The position numbers were made by a program, and so were the translations under genes. Below the pieces are notes generated by a model. It saw nothing but the letters and a program-made list of their open reading frames with translations, made no database searches and was not told where the DNA came from. From the NCBI GenBank assembly GCA_910584725.1, contig CAJUBE010000030.1, positions 1-56,807 on the forward strand: DNA of 56,807 nt, read 5' to 3'. Positions 1 through 7,955 of this stretch are shown here, in pieces; position 1 is the stretch's first letter; each line of letters starts with the position of its first letter. The DNA comes from an uncultured Lachnospiraceae bacterium (GTDB lineage Bacteria > Bacillota > Clostridia > Lachnospirales > Lachnospiraceae).

Positions 1-45
1 CTTCTTAACGAAGCAGCCTCTGCTGCTGAGTTTTAGAAGTTCTTT

Positions 46-270
46 TCACTCTAAGCTTTCGAGATAATCCACGGCCTCCTGCACCGTGCGGATACCCGCC
101 GCCTTCTCCTCCTCGATCTCCACGTCGAAAGTGTCCTCCACCTCGCCGAGCATACTCATAAAGTCAAAGGACGAGAAGCCCAGATCTTCCATAAAGCGGG
201 ATTCCGGCTTGATATCCTCCTTCTTTACTTCCACATAGTTCGTAATGATTTCCGCCAACTGATCAAACAT
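46..270 (-). CDS. Acyl carrier protein
   Basis: A 74-residue acidic protein of normal acyl carrier protein length. The motif DLGFSSFDF places the phosphopantetheine-accepting serine at residue 34, in the position of the serine of the classical DSL motif. It would carry an acyl or aminoacyl thioester on its prosthetic arm. A strong AAAGGAGG site lies just upstream. It is the last gene visible in a minus-strand operon that starts at the SCP2-like gene and includes a hydrolase and a condensation-fold enzyme. It is therefore probably a dedicated carrier for that pathway and not the housekeeping fatty-acid AcpP, which normally sits with fab genes. The activating ligase expected for such a pathway is not in the window and could lie beyond the left edge. 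Confidence 0.93.
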   Translation of the reverse strand: MFDQLAEIITNYVEVKKEDIKPESRFMEDLGFSSFDFMSMLGEVEDTFDVEIEEEKAAGIRTVQEAVDYLESLE

Positions 271-303
271 GTTATGTCAACCTCCTTTTATTTTACATTT
301 TTC

Positions 304-474
304 GTTCAGCTCACGCCATTCGCAAAATCACGCATACTGCGCTTTTCGATGCTCCGCAATCTCAGATTGAGCAAAGCTCAATCGGCTCATTAAAGCCGGC
401 GTTCCCTCAGCCCTTCATCTGTACGTCAAATTCGTACAAGTACGATTTGCCTTACAGATTCGGTCTGGCTGAAC
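304..474. repeat. Hairpin-rich intergenic palindromic element
   Basis: The stretch begins with GTTCAGC and ends with its reverse complement GCTGAAC. Inside are at least two nested hairpins: GATTGAGC/GCTCAATC at 365-383 and a GTACG/CGTAC-centred stem at about 421-450. A segment beginning CGCAAAATC with CGCATA close behind resembles the core of the element at 9707-9848. The right end almost touches the stop codon of the upstream gene. No open reading frame of its own is convincing. Confidence 0.5.
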
Positions 475-476
475 TG

Positions 477-1871
477 TTAAATCAGCTTTATGATATCTCC
501 AATCTTCAAATTCGGGTTTTCCGTGCCCTTGAACATGATCTTGCACATATAATAGTAAAAATGCTCCAGCGTCTCGCGGCTCACCGCCGCCACCTGATGC
601 TCAAAGTTAAAGTCCAGCCCATTGTCATCGGGACGGTGCATCACCGTCAGATACATGGCCTGTACGGTCGCTCCGTTGGGATACCATTTCGTCTTATATC
701 GGATATCCCCGAGCTGATCTAAACCTTTTTCCTTTAAAGTCATGGGCTGGTAGGTCAGGGCCAGCGGCTCATAGGTTGCGCCCTGCGGCGTATTGTAGAG
801 CTTGCTTCTGTAAGCGAAATACTCCACCGGATTGTAATTGGTATGGCGGAATACCTCGTTCTGGCCGTTTCGAATCGCAAGAATACCGTCCATAAAAGTC
901 TGTTCCTTGGAGAGAATTGTCCTGAACGGGAAAGAATGGATTCGCGTACCGCCCGATTTCTTTTCCATGAGGGTTGCTCTTCTGGCGTAAGCCACGTTGA
1001 TGGACACGTCGTCGTTGTCGTTCATTTTCTGCAGGTATGTGCGGATTCCCATAATCAGCAGACACTGCAGAGAGATGTGCTGCTCCTCACAAAAACGCAT
1101 GAGTCTCTGGGTTGGCTCCTCCTCCAGATGAAAGATATCCAGCGCCGAATCCACTTGTGCGGTAGCGGAAAAAGCCGCCCTTGTCCCGGGAAATTTCTTC
1201 CGCGCCTCCTCCAGCTGCCCCGGTCCCAGAAGACCATTGAAAATAGGCTCCGACTGCCCGATCAGATTCTGAAAATACTCTCTGTCCCTCGCCTGCGCCT
1301 TGCTCCCTGCCTCGTAAGCCAGATCCTTCTCCAACTGCTCCGTAAAGGAACGCATATCGAGCGGATAAGGGTACTCAAATTTGGCGTTGCAGTAAAGCTC
1401 GATCACATCCCTCAGGAAACAAATCAGGGACTGTGCGTCCATCAGCATGTGGTCTCCCAGCACATAAAGCCCCTGACAGCCGTCCGGCGTCTTGATCATC
1501 ACCACCCGGTTCATGGGGCTGTCCTCTCTCTGGAAAGGCACCCGCGTCCAGCCTGTCATAATCTCAGCCGCCTCCTCCATGGTTTTACCCGTGAAGTCCA
1601 CATACTCGATATCCCGTTCTTCCTTTTCCGCCACATACTGATACCACTGTTCTTCCTTCTTATCGTAAGCAAAGCGCACCCGCATGGATTCACAGCGCTC
1701 ATAAGCCTTATAGATCGCCCTCTTTAACTCTTCGATATCCAGCTCATACTCGATCGTCAGACTTGTGCCGATATTTACAACCTCTTTCTTTGGACAGAAA
1801 TCCATATAGTAAATATGGAACTTCTGTGCCACCGTAAGGGGATATGCCTTGTGTCCGTTTCTTGTCTTCAT
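477..1871 (-). CDS. Condensation-fold acyltransferase
   Basis: A 464-residue protein with the layout of the chloramphenicol-acetyltransferase/condensation superfamily (NRPS condensation, WS/DGAT-like). The active-site HHxxxD motif appears as DHMLMD at residues 140-145: the catalytic second His (141) and the structural Asp (145) are kept, and the first His is Asp. It probably transfers an acyl group from the neighbouring carrier protein to an amine or alcohol; the substrates cannot be read from sequence. The start chosen is the ATG preceded by GGAGGT; a start 42 codons upstream is also open but would translate the hairpin-rich spacer. It lies between the hydrolase and the acyl carrier protein in one operon. 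The family call is from motif and fold pattern, and the pathway role is inferred. Confidence 0.75.
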   Translation of the reverse strand: MKTRNGHKAYPLTVAQKFHIYYMDFCPKKEVVNIGTSLTIEYELDIEELKRAIYKAYERCESMRVRFAYDKKEEQWYQYVAEKEERDIEYVDFTGKTMEEAAEIMTGWTRVPFQREDSPMNRVVMIKTPDGCQGLYVLGDHMLMDAQSLICFLRDVIELYCNAKFEYPYPLDMRSFTEQLEKDLAYEAGSKAQARDREYFQNLIGQSEPIFNGLLGPGQLEEARKKFPGTRAAFSATAQVDSALDIFHLEEEPTQRLMRFCEEQHISLQCLLIMGIRTYLQKMNDNDDVSINVAYARRATLMEKKSGGTRIHSFPFRTILSKEQTFMDGILAIRNGQNEVFRHTNYNPVEYFAYRSKLYNTPQGATYEPLALTYQPMTLKEKGLDQLGDIRYKTKWYPNGATVQAMYLTVMHRPDDNGLDFNFEHQVAAVSRETLEHFYYYMCKIMFKGTENPNLKIGDIIKLI

Positions 1872-1942
1872 CTCTACCTCCATTCCGAAGCATTCAATGC
1901 TGAGGAACGCGAGCCAAATCTCAAATTTAGCTCTGCGATTTC

Positions 1943-1985
1943 GAGTTTGCGGCTCCGACACAAACTCACGCCCGAACTTGTTCGG
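1943..1985. repeat. Twin-hairpin intergenic element
   Basis: Two perfect short inverted repeats lie side by side in the spacer between the hydrolase and condensation genes: GAGTTTG/CAAACTC (1943-1967) and CCGAAC/GTTCGG (1972-1985). The spacer resembles the other hairpin-rich intergenic elements of the window in texture but not in exact sequence. Confidence 0.4.
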
Positions 1986-2033
1986 AAGTTGAGACAATCA
2001 GCGCATCAGCGTGATTTCTCAATCTTTCTCCCC

Positions 2034-2993
2034 TCACATCACTTCATCAATAAACTCCGTCAGCGCCTTCTCATAACTCTCCATATCCTTATAGTAGCTC
2101 TCCGCGTGGGCCGCCCCCTCCACAATCAGTTTTCTCTTTGGCGACGCGCAGTGCTCATAAATCTCGTCACACATGCTGCACGGCACAAAGGTGTCATTTC
2201 CCCCGTGAATAAACAGAATCGGCACCTCCGCTTTCTCCACTTCCCGTTTCGAATTACACTCGTCCATACCGTAGCCCGCAAGTTTCCTATTCACTATATC
2301 CGCTCCCGGTATAATCGGAAAGGCAGGCAGATGATACATGGTATGCAGCACATGGGTAAACACTTCCTTCGGGGAAGTAAAGCCGCAGTCGGAGACGATG
2401 CCCTTCACCTGTTCCGGCAGCTTTAATCCGCTCAGCATCAGAAGAGTGGCCGCCCCCATGGACGTGCCGTGCAGAAGAATCTCCGTGTCCTCGCCAAGTT
2501 TCCCGACCGCCCATCTGACCCAGCCAAGCGCGTCCTGCCTGTCCAGACATCCGAAGCCGATATATTCACCCTCGCTCTCTCCGTGCGCCCTCGCATCCGG
2601 CAGAAGCATGGCAAACCCTCTCTTCTGATAATAATCTGACAGACCGATATAGTCAGACATCCCCTGACTCGTGTAACCGTGAAAACAAATCACAATCCTC
2701 TGTTTTCCCTGCTGCGCCTGCGCCGGAAAATAGGTGGCGTGCAGTTTCAGATCGTCAAAACTCGTCTGCCACACGTCTTCATGCGGCCTTGCAAGCATAG
2801 CCGCCTTGCGTTCTTCCATCAGCGGCATATACCGGCTCCAGTCCGTGCCCGACATCTTCATGGTGCGCTCGGTCTTTGCCCTGCCTCGCTTCATGGTGCG
2901 CCCGTAAAAATAAGCGATCTCGCCGCCGCAGGCTGCCGCCAGGAGCCCCGCTCCCAGCACTGTCTTTTTCAGAATTCCCATCTTTTTACTCAT
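2034..2993 (-). CDS. Membrane-anchored alpha/beta hydrolase
   Basis: A 319-residue serine hydrolase resembling the YqkD/BAAT-like group. An N-terminal hydrophobic segment (about residues 8-30) should anchor it in the membrane with the catalytic domain outside. The triad is visible: nucleophile Ser178 in GTSMGA, Asp267 in HGGNDTFVP and His296 in GAAHAES. FHGYTSQG at 104-111 supplies the oxyanion-hole region. The start codon overlaps the stop of the SCP2-like gene by one base (TAATG), which implies translational coupling. In context it may hydrolyse or release an acyl product of the carrier-protein pathway, but the substrate is unknown. Confidence 0.88.
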   Translation of the reverse strand: MSKKMGILKKTVLGAGLLAAACGGEIAYFYGRTMKRGRAKTERTMKMSGTDWSRYMPLMEERKAAMLARPHEDVWQTSFDDLKLHATYFPAQAQQGKQRIVICFHGYTSQGMSDYIGLSDYYQKRGFAMLLPDARAHGESEGEYIGFGCLDRQDALGWVRWAVGKLGEDTEILLHGTSMGAATLLMLSGLKLPEQVKGIVSDCGFTSPKEVFTHVLHTMYHLPAFPIIPGADIVNRKLAGYGMDECNSKREVEKAEVPILFIHGGNDTFVPCSMCDEIYEHCASPKRKLIVEGAAHAESYYKDMESYEKALTEFIDEVM

Positions 2994-3373
2994 TATTTAC
3001 TCGCCTTCTTCTCTTCCTTCTTCGCCGCTTTTTTCATCTCCCGCTGCTTCGCCTCGATGATCTCCTTTAAGCGAAGCGCCTTGTCAATATTGCCTTCCAC
3101 CCTAAGTTTCTGAGTGGTAAAAGCCCACACCGGATCCATTTCCCCTTCCGCAATCTTTAAAAGCACATCCGGCGCACAGATAAACTTGGCGTCCCTGTCA
3201 TAATACTCATAGGGCTCCACGTAAAGTTCTCCGTCCTTCACCTCCACGTAGAAAGCGCCGCCCGCCTCCTCGTCCTCAATATTAAATTCAAAAGCCAGAT
3301 GCTCATGAATGTCGCTCACATCCGCGCCCATGAATCTTCCCTTAATGTCATAGAAAAAATCTGCGTATGTCAT
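2993..3373 (-). CDS. SCP2-like sterol/lipid-carrier domain protein
   Basis: A 126-residue single-domain protein with the SCP2 pattern: an acidic central strand region, then CAPDVLLKIAEGEMDPVWAF and a short lysine-rich tail. SCP2 folds bind acyl chains or other hydrophobic ligands in a cytoplasmic pocket. There is no signal peptide. It is the first gene of the operon, reads from a promoter covered by two palindromic operators, and is coupled to the hydrolase gene by a TAATG overlap. A lipid-ligand carrier next to an acyl carrier protein and an acyltransferase supports a lipid or acyl-conjugate pathway. The C-terminal run of Lys/Glu/Ala is low complexity. Confidence 0.85.
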   Translation of the reverse strand: MTYADFFYDIKGRFMGADVSDIHEHLAFEFNIEDEEAGGAFYVEVKDGELYVEPYEYYDRDAKFICAPDVLLKIAEGEMDPVWAFTTQKLRVEGNIDKALRLKEIIEAKQREMKKAAKKEEKKASK

Positions 3374-3430
3374 TTTACTCTTTCCTCCTTGCTGGAACGC
3401 CCGCTCCCTTCTCCCTCATTTCTACTTTTT

Positions 3431-3488
3431 TCGACCCGTGGTCGATTTCACTTCCCTAACAATACCACATCTTTCGACCCGCGGTCAA
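3431..3488 (-). promoter_or_regulatory. Promoter of the acyl operon with twin TetR-type operators
   Basis: On the minus strand, TTGACC (3483-3488), an 18-base spacer and TATTGT (3459-3464) form a promoter for the SCP2-like gene. Two near-identical palindromes flank or overlap it: TCGACC-CGT-GGTCGA at 3431-3445 just downstream of the -10, and TCGACC-CGC-GGTCAA at 3474-3488 over the -35. Their centres are 43 bp apart, about four helical turns, so dimers could bind the same face. The divergent TetR gene is the obvious regulator. Confidence 0.72.
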
Positions 3489-3685
3489 CCCGTTTATGAA
3501 ATGTATTTATTTTAATACTTTTTTACACGCTGCCTGACTGACACTATAATGACGGTATTTAGAATAATATTTCACAATCTCCCCTTGACGATTGTCCCCG
3601 CCGATAAATTGTGGTAAAATTTTCGCGAAGGCAATGAGCAGCGTGCACTGCGAATAAATATACCTTCATCAGAAAGGCACTCACC

Positions 3686-4306
3686 ATGGCAGACAGACAG
3701 AAATATGACCGAATTTTAGACGCGCTCCAACAACTTATGATTGATGAGAGCATACAGAATATCTCCGTCAGTGATATCGCCGCCAAAGCAGGCATTGGCA
3801 AAGGAAGCATTTATTACTATTTTCCGTCAAAAGAAGCAATTTTAGACGCGCTGATCAGAAGAAATTACGAGGCGCCTTTACAGACCGCCAAAAATCTGGC
3901 CGACCAGACGGATATCCCGCCATTCACGCGGATGGCCATGCTGTTCCAGGCCTGCCGCAGTTCCGCGGCTGCCTTTTTAAAACAGGGCAGTGAAAAAACA
4001 AGAGCCATCACGATGCAGGAATCCGCCTATCTGCACCAGAAATACTTAAACTATCTGATCTCGGAATTAAAGCCCAACCTGGCTAAGATTATCAGACAGG
4101 GCATTACCGCAGGGGAAATCCATTTTGACTACCCGGAGGCTTTGGCCGAAATTGTGCTGATCGTCCTTGGGGTAAAGCTGAACAACACGTTCCTCTCCAC
4201 CACGCCGGAAGACTGCGAGTACACCATACGGGGACTGATTTCTCTGCTGGAGCAGGGCACGGGCCTGCCCGAAGGAACGTTAAGTTACCTGAATTTGACA
4301 GAGTAA
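3686..4306 (+). CDS. TetR/AcrR-family transcriptional regulator
   Basis: A 206-residue regulator. The helix-turn-helix occupies about residues 24-46, with the typical sequence ISVSDIAAKAGIGKGSIYYY followed by FPSKEAIL. The C-terminal helical domain would bind an effector. It is transcribed away from the acyl operon, and the gap holds two palindromic operators over that operon's promoter, so it probably represses the operon and may respond to an acyl or lipid ligand. The ribosome site (AAAGGC) is weak. No function in the downstream lacto-N-biose genes is needed, since 111 bp separate them and they have their own strong ribosome site. Confidence 0.92.
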   Translation: MADRQKYDRILDALQQLMIDESIQNISVSDIAAKAGIGKGSIYYYFPSKEAILDALIRRNYEAPLQTAKNLADQTDIPPFTRMAMLFQACRSSAAAFLKQGSEKTRAITMQESAYLHQKYLNYLISELKPNLAKIIRQGITAGEIHFDYPEALAEIVLIVLGVKLNNTFLSTTPEDCEYTIRGLISLLEQGTGLPEGTLSYLNLTE

Positions 4307-4417
4307 CCAAATCAGGCACGGCTCGATTACAGACACCACCCGATTGCGAGATCCGCTTCCCGACTTTGCATCAGCGGAAAATTTCCTAAATACCATGAAA
4401 AAGGAGGAGTATCGAAC

Positions 4418-6592
4418 ATGCTGAAAGACAACCTCACCGGGCGGCTGACACTGCCCACAGATGTGGATATGGTGGAGGAGACCATACGGCTGAAAAATCT
4501 CCTGGGCGCGGATGCCCTTCGGGACTGCGACGGCACGAATATGCCCGAAGCCCTGCTGTCCCAGGACGCGAAAATCTACGCCACCTACTACACCACCAGA
4601 AAGGATAACGCCTGGGCGGAAGCACATCCCGAGGAAATCCAACAGGAATACCTGATCAGCGACCGGGTGACCGCCAGGGACAAAACCCTGCGCATACGCC
4701 TGATGAAAGGCTTCCACACGCAGCAGCTCAAGGTCAACACCATCGACGACCCGAAGCGCTGGTGGGAAGTCATCGACAGAACCACCGGGGAGATTGTTCC
4801 CACAGACCATTGGCAGTATGACGAGGGTACGGGCGAGGTGGTGATCGACACAGTCCCCTACCATCAGTACACGGTAAGTTTTCTGGCCTTCCTGATCTGG
4901 GATCCCGTGCACATGTACAACTTCATCACAAACGACTGGAAGGACGCACCCCACCAGCTCACCTACGACGTGCGCCAGCCAAAGACGCAGGCCTACGTGA
5001 AAGAAAAATTAAAACACTGGTGCGAGGAAAATCCCAGTGTGGACGTGGTTCGCTTTACCACCTTTTTCCACCAGTTTACCCTGACCTTCGACGACCAGAA
5101 GCGGGAAAAATTCGTGGAGTGGTTCGGCTACAGTGCCAGCGTCAGTCCCTACATTCTGGAACAGTTTGAAAAGTGGGCGGGTTACCCCTTCCGCCCGGAA
5201 TACATCGTGGACGAAGGTTATCACAATTCCATCTTCCGAAAGCCGTCAAAGCAGTTTCTGGACTTTGTGGAGTTCCAGCAGATTGAGGTGAGCAAACTCG
5301 CCAAGGAACTGGTAGATATCGTCCACAGCTACGGCAAAGAGGCCATGATGTTTTTGGGCGACCACTGGATCGGCACCGAGCCCTTCGGCAAATATTTTAA
5401 AAACATCGGGCTGGACGCGGTGGTAGGTTCCGTGGGCGACGGTGTCACCCTGCGCATGATCTCCGACATACAGGGCGTGAAATATACGGAAGGGCGGCTT
5501 CTGCCCTACTTCTTCCCGGACGTGTTCACCGAGGGCGGCGATCCCATCGGGGAATCGAAGGACAATTGGCTCAAGGCACGCCGTGCCATCCTGCGCTCCC
5601 CCGTGGACCGGATCGGCTACGGCGGCTACCTGAAACTGGCCAGCGAGTGGCCGGGCTTTATTGACCGCATAAGTCAAGTCGTGACGGAGTTCCGTGAAAT
5701 CCACGCCAACATGCAGGGATCCAAAGCCTACACCGCGCCCTTTAAGGTGGCTGTCCTCAATAGCTGGGGAAATCTGCGCCGCTGGATGGCAAATCAGGTA
5801 CACCACGCTCTCTGGTACAGGGAAATCTATTCCTATGTGGGCGTGATCGAAGCGCTCAGCGGTATGCCCATCGACGTGGAATTTATTACCTTTGAGGAGA
5901 TGAAACAGGGCATCGACCCGGCGATCCGGGTCATCATCAACGCCGGGGACGCCTACACCGCTTTCAGCGGCGGCGACAACTGGAAAGACCCCGATCTTGT
6001 CTGCGCCCTGCGCCGTTTTGTGGATGAGGGCGGCGGCTTCATCGGTGTAGGCGAACCCACCGCCTGCCAGTACCAGGGACGCTTCTTTCAGCTGAGCGAC
6101 GTGCTCGGCGTTGACAGGGAGCTCGGCTTCTCCATGAGCACCGACAAGTACAACGAGCTGAACAGAGACCATTTCATTCTGGAAGACGTGGCGGGCGACA
6201 TTGACTTCGGTGAGGGCAAGAGCCGCATCTACGCGCAGGGCGAGCACTACCAGATCCTCGACATGGACGGCAGATACAGCCGCCTCGTGGTCAACGAGTA
6301 CGGCAAGGGACGCAGTGTCTACTTCACGGGACTGCCCTACTCCCCGCAGAACTGCCGCATTCTGCTGCGCGCGATTTACTATGCGGCGCATCGGGAGGAG
6401 GAAATGAAAAAATACTACGTCACCGACGTGGAGACCGAGATCGCTGTCTTTGAAAAGACCGGCATGATTGCCGTGATTAACAACACCCGGGAGAACAAGG
6501 AGACTGACCTTTATATAGAAGGAGCGCTGAAAGCGCGCCTGTCTCTCGCACCTATGGAGCTCAAGTGGATTGACTATAAAGAAGACCTGTGA
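4418..6592 (+). CDS. lnpA: 1,3-beta-galactosyl-N-acetylhexosamine phosphorylase (GH112)
   Basis: A 724-residue cytoplasmic enzyme of the length usual for GH112. It phosphorolyses lacto-N-biose I and galacto-N-biose to galactose 1-phosphate plus GlcNAc or GalNAc, linking milk oligosaccharide or mucin core use to sugar metabolism. The segment MFLGDHWIG puts Asp315 where the general acid of the bifidobacterial enzyme lies (Asp313 there). The N-terminal TIM barrel, the central glutamine-amidotransferase-like domain and the C-terminal beta domain can all be followed. There is no signal peptide. A strong AAAGGAGG precedes the ATG. The next gene is the matching N-acetylhexosamine kinase, which confirms the assignment. 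No transporter, lnpC or galE is present nearby. Confidence 0.95.
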   Translation: MLKDNLTGRLTLPTDVDMVEETIRLKNLLGADALRDCDGTNMPEALLSQDAKIYATYYTTRKDNAWAEAHPEEIQQEYLISDRVTARDKTLRIRLMKGFHTQQLKVNTIDDPKRWWEVIDRTTGEIVPTDHWQYDEGTGEVVIDTVPYHQYTVSFLAFLIWDPVHMYNFITNDWKDAPHQLTYDVRQPKTQAYVKEKLKHWCEENPSVDVVRFTTFFHQFTLTFDDQKREKFVEWFGYSASVSPYILEQFEKWAGYPFRPEYIVDEGYHNSIFRKPSKQFLDFVEFQQIEVSKLAKELVDIVHSYGKEAMMFLGDHWIGTEPFGKYFKNIGLDAVVGSVGDGVTLRMISDIQGVKYTEGRLLPYFFPDVFTEGGDPIGESKDNWLKARRAILRSPVDRIGYGGYLKLASEWPGFIDRISQVVTEFREIHANMQGSKAYTAPFKVAVLNSWGNLRRWMANQVHHALWYREIYSYVGVIEALSGMPIDVEFITFEEMKQGIDPAIRVIINAGDAYTAFSGGDNWKDPDLVCALRRFVDEGGGFIGVGEPTACQYQGRFFQLSDVLGVDRELGFSMSTDKYNELNRDHFILEDVAGDIDFGEGKSRIYAQGEHYQILDMDGRYSRLVVNEYGKGRSVYFTGLPYSPQNCRILLRAIYYAAHREEEMKKYYVTDVETEIAVFEKTGMIAVINNTRENKETDLYIEGALKARLSLAPMELKWIDYKEDL

Positions 6593-6646
6593 GGCAGCCG
6601 GTAAGTCAAACTCTGCCGCAAAAGCAGGCATTTGGGCGCCGGCATC

Positions 6647-6685
6647 ATGCGGCAAGTACATGGCGCCAGTGTGAAAAGAACGATG
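6647..6685. repeat. Short dispersed repeat, copy A
   Basis: The 18-base string beginning ATGCGGCAAGTACATGGC recurs with one mismatch at 54603-54620, followed in both places by an AAAAG-AACGAT-like string. Here it sits in the 133-base spacer between the phosphorylase and kinase genes. The copy number elsewhere in the genome is unknown. Confidence 0.45.
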
Positions 6686-6725
6686 TCACAGAACATTTAC
6701 ACAGTTGTAAAAAGGAGGAACCCAC

Positions 6726-7844
6726 ATGTCACAGCCCCTTACCCCCGAAGCCATAGATAACACCATCGCCGCTTTCTGTCTGAAGGGCAGCCCGCTTGAT
6801 ACGCGCCCCTACGGAAACGGTCATATCAACGACACCTTCCTGGTGACCTGCGACGATGCCGGAACAAAACAAAAATATATATTGCAGCGGATGAACCATT
6901 CTATTTTTAAAGAACCCCGTGCGCTTATGGAAAATGTGGCGAATGTTACGGCCTTTCTGCAAAAAAGGATTTTGGAGCGGGGCGGCGATCCTGCCCGCGA
7001 GACCTTAAGCGTCATAAAGACGAAAGACGGCGAAAACTATTTTGAAGATAGTTTACATAACTTCTGGCGTGTCTTTCCTTTTATTGACAATACTTTCTGT
7101 CTGGAAAAGGTAGAAAATTCGCGGGATTTCTATGACTGCGCAGTTGCCTTCGGTGATTTTCAAAGACAGCTTGCCGACTATCCCGCCGGTACACTGCACG
7201 AGACGATCCCCCGCTTCCACTACACGCCCTCCCGCTTTCAGGACTTCAAAAAGGCGGTAGCTGACGACCTGCTGGGGCGCGCCGCTTCAGTACGGCCTGA
7301 AATCGACTTCGCCCTGACGAGGGAGGCGGACACCCATGTGCTCACGGATCTTCTGGAAAAAGGAGAACTTCCCCTGCGGGTAACCCACAACGACACGAAG
7401 TTAAACAACATTCTCTTCGACAACGACACGAGAAAGGCGCTGTGCGTCATCGACCTTGACACGGTAATGCCCGGTCTTTCCCTCTACGACTTCGGAGACT
7501 CCATCCGCACCGGCGCAAGCACGGGCGCGGAGGACGAGACAGACCTTTCCAAAATAGAGCTGGATCTTTCCCTGTTTGAGACGTTCACAGAAGGGTTCCT
7601 GAAAGGCTGTGCCGGCAGCCTCACTCCTCTGGAAATCAAAATGCTGCCCATGGGCGCAAAACTTATGACCTACGAGTGCGGCATCCGTTTTCTCGCGGAT
7701 TATCTGGAAGGCGACGTCTACTTCAAGATTCACCGCGAAAACCATAACCTTGACCGCGCCAGAACGCAGTTTAAGCTGGTGGCGGATATGGAGAAAAAAT
7801 GGAAAGAAATGACAGATATCACTTCTCGATTAAGCAATCATTGA
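6726..7844 (+). CDS. nahK: N-acetylhexosamine 1-kinase
   Basis: A 372-residue aminoglycoside-phosphotransferase-fold kinase. It phosphorylates the anomeric position of the GlcNAc/GalNAc released by the upstream phosphorylase. The catalytic loop THNDTKLNN (His221, Asp223) and the metal-binding IDLDT (Asp243, Asp245) are intact. Length and the pairing with GH112 match bifidobacterial NahK/LnpB. A strong ribosome site (AAAAAGGAGG) precedes the ATG. A terminator follows the gene. The remaining steps of the lacto-N-biose pathway (uridylyltransferase, GalE) must be encoded elsewhere. Confidence 0.93.
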   Translation: MSQPLTPEAIDNTIAAFCLKGSPLDTRPYGNGHINDTFLVTCDDAGTKQKYILQRMNHSIFKEPRALMENVANVTAFLQKRILERGGDPARETLSVIKTKDGENYFEDSLHNFWRVFPFIDNTFCLEKVENSRDFYDCAVAFGDFQRQLADYPAGTLHETIPRFHYTPSRFQDFKKAVADDLLGRAASVRPEIDFALTREADTHVLTDLLEKGELPLRVTHNDTKLNNILFDNDTRKALCVIDLDTVMPGLSLYDFGDSIRTGASTGAEDETDLSKIELDLSLFETFTEGFLKGCAGSLTPLEIKMLPMGAKLMTYECGIRFLADYLEGDVYFKIHRENHNLDRARTQFKLVADMEKKWKEMTDITSRLSNH

Positions 7845-7864
7845 AAAATATGCATCACGTTCTG

Positions 7865-7898
7865 CTGCCGGATCGCCTAAAACAGTCCGGCAGTTTTC
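7865..7898 (+). terminator. Rho-independent terminator after nahK
   Basis: A perfect 8-bp stem CTGCCGGA/TCCGGCAG with a 13-base loop is followed by TTTT. It ends the lnpA-nahK transcript before the convergent purF gene. Confidence 0.8.
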
Positions 7899-7955
7899 AT
7901 TTATGGAATCTTCTTAGAAGCTGTTTCGAGGATATGCGCCGGATCCGCCTGACGG

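Noticed and set aside
1872..1997. 42-codon N-terminal extension of the condensation-fold protein
   Set aside because: It translates a hairpin-rich spacer and lacks a ribosome site, whereas the internal ATG has GGAGGT.
5246..6661. 471-codon open frame on the minus strand opposite lnpA
   Set aside because: A shadow; the plus strand encodes the intact phosphorylase with catalytic motifs.
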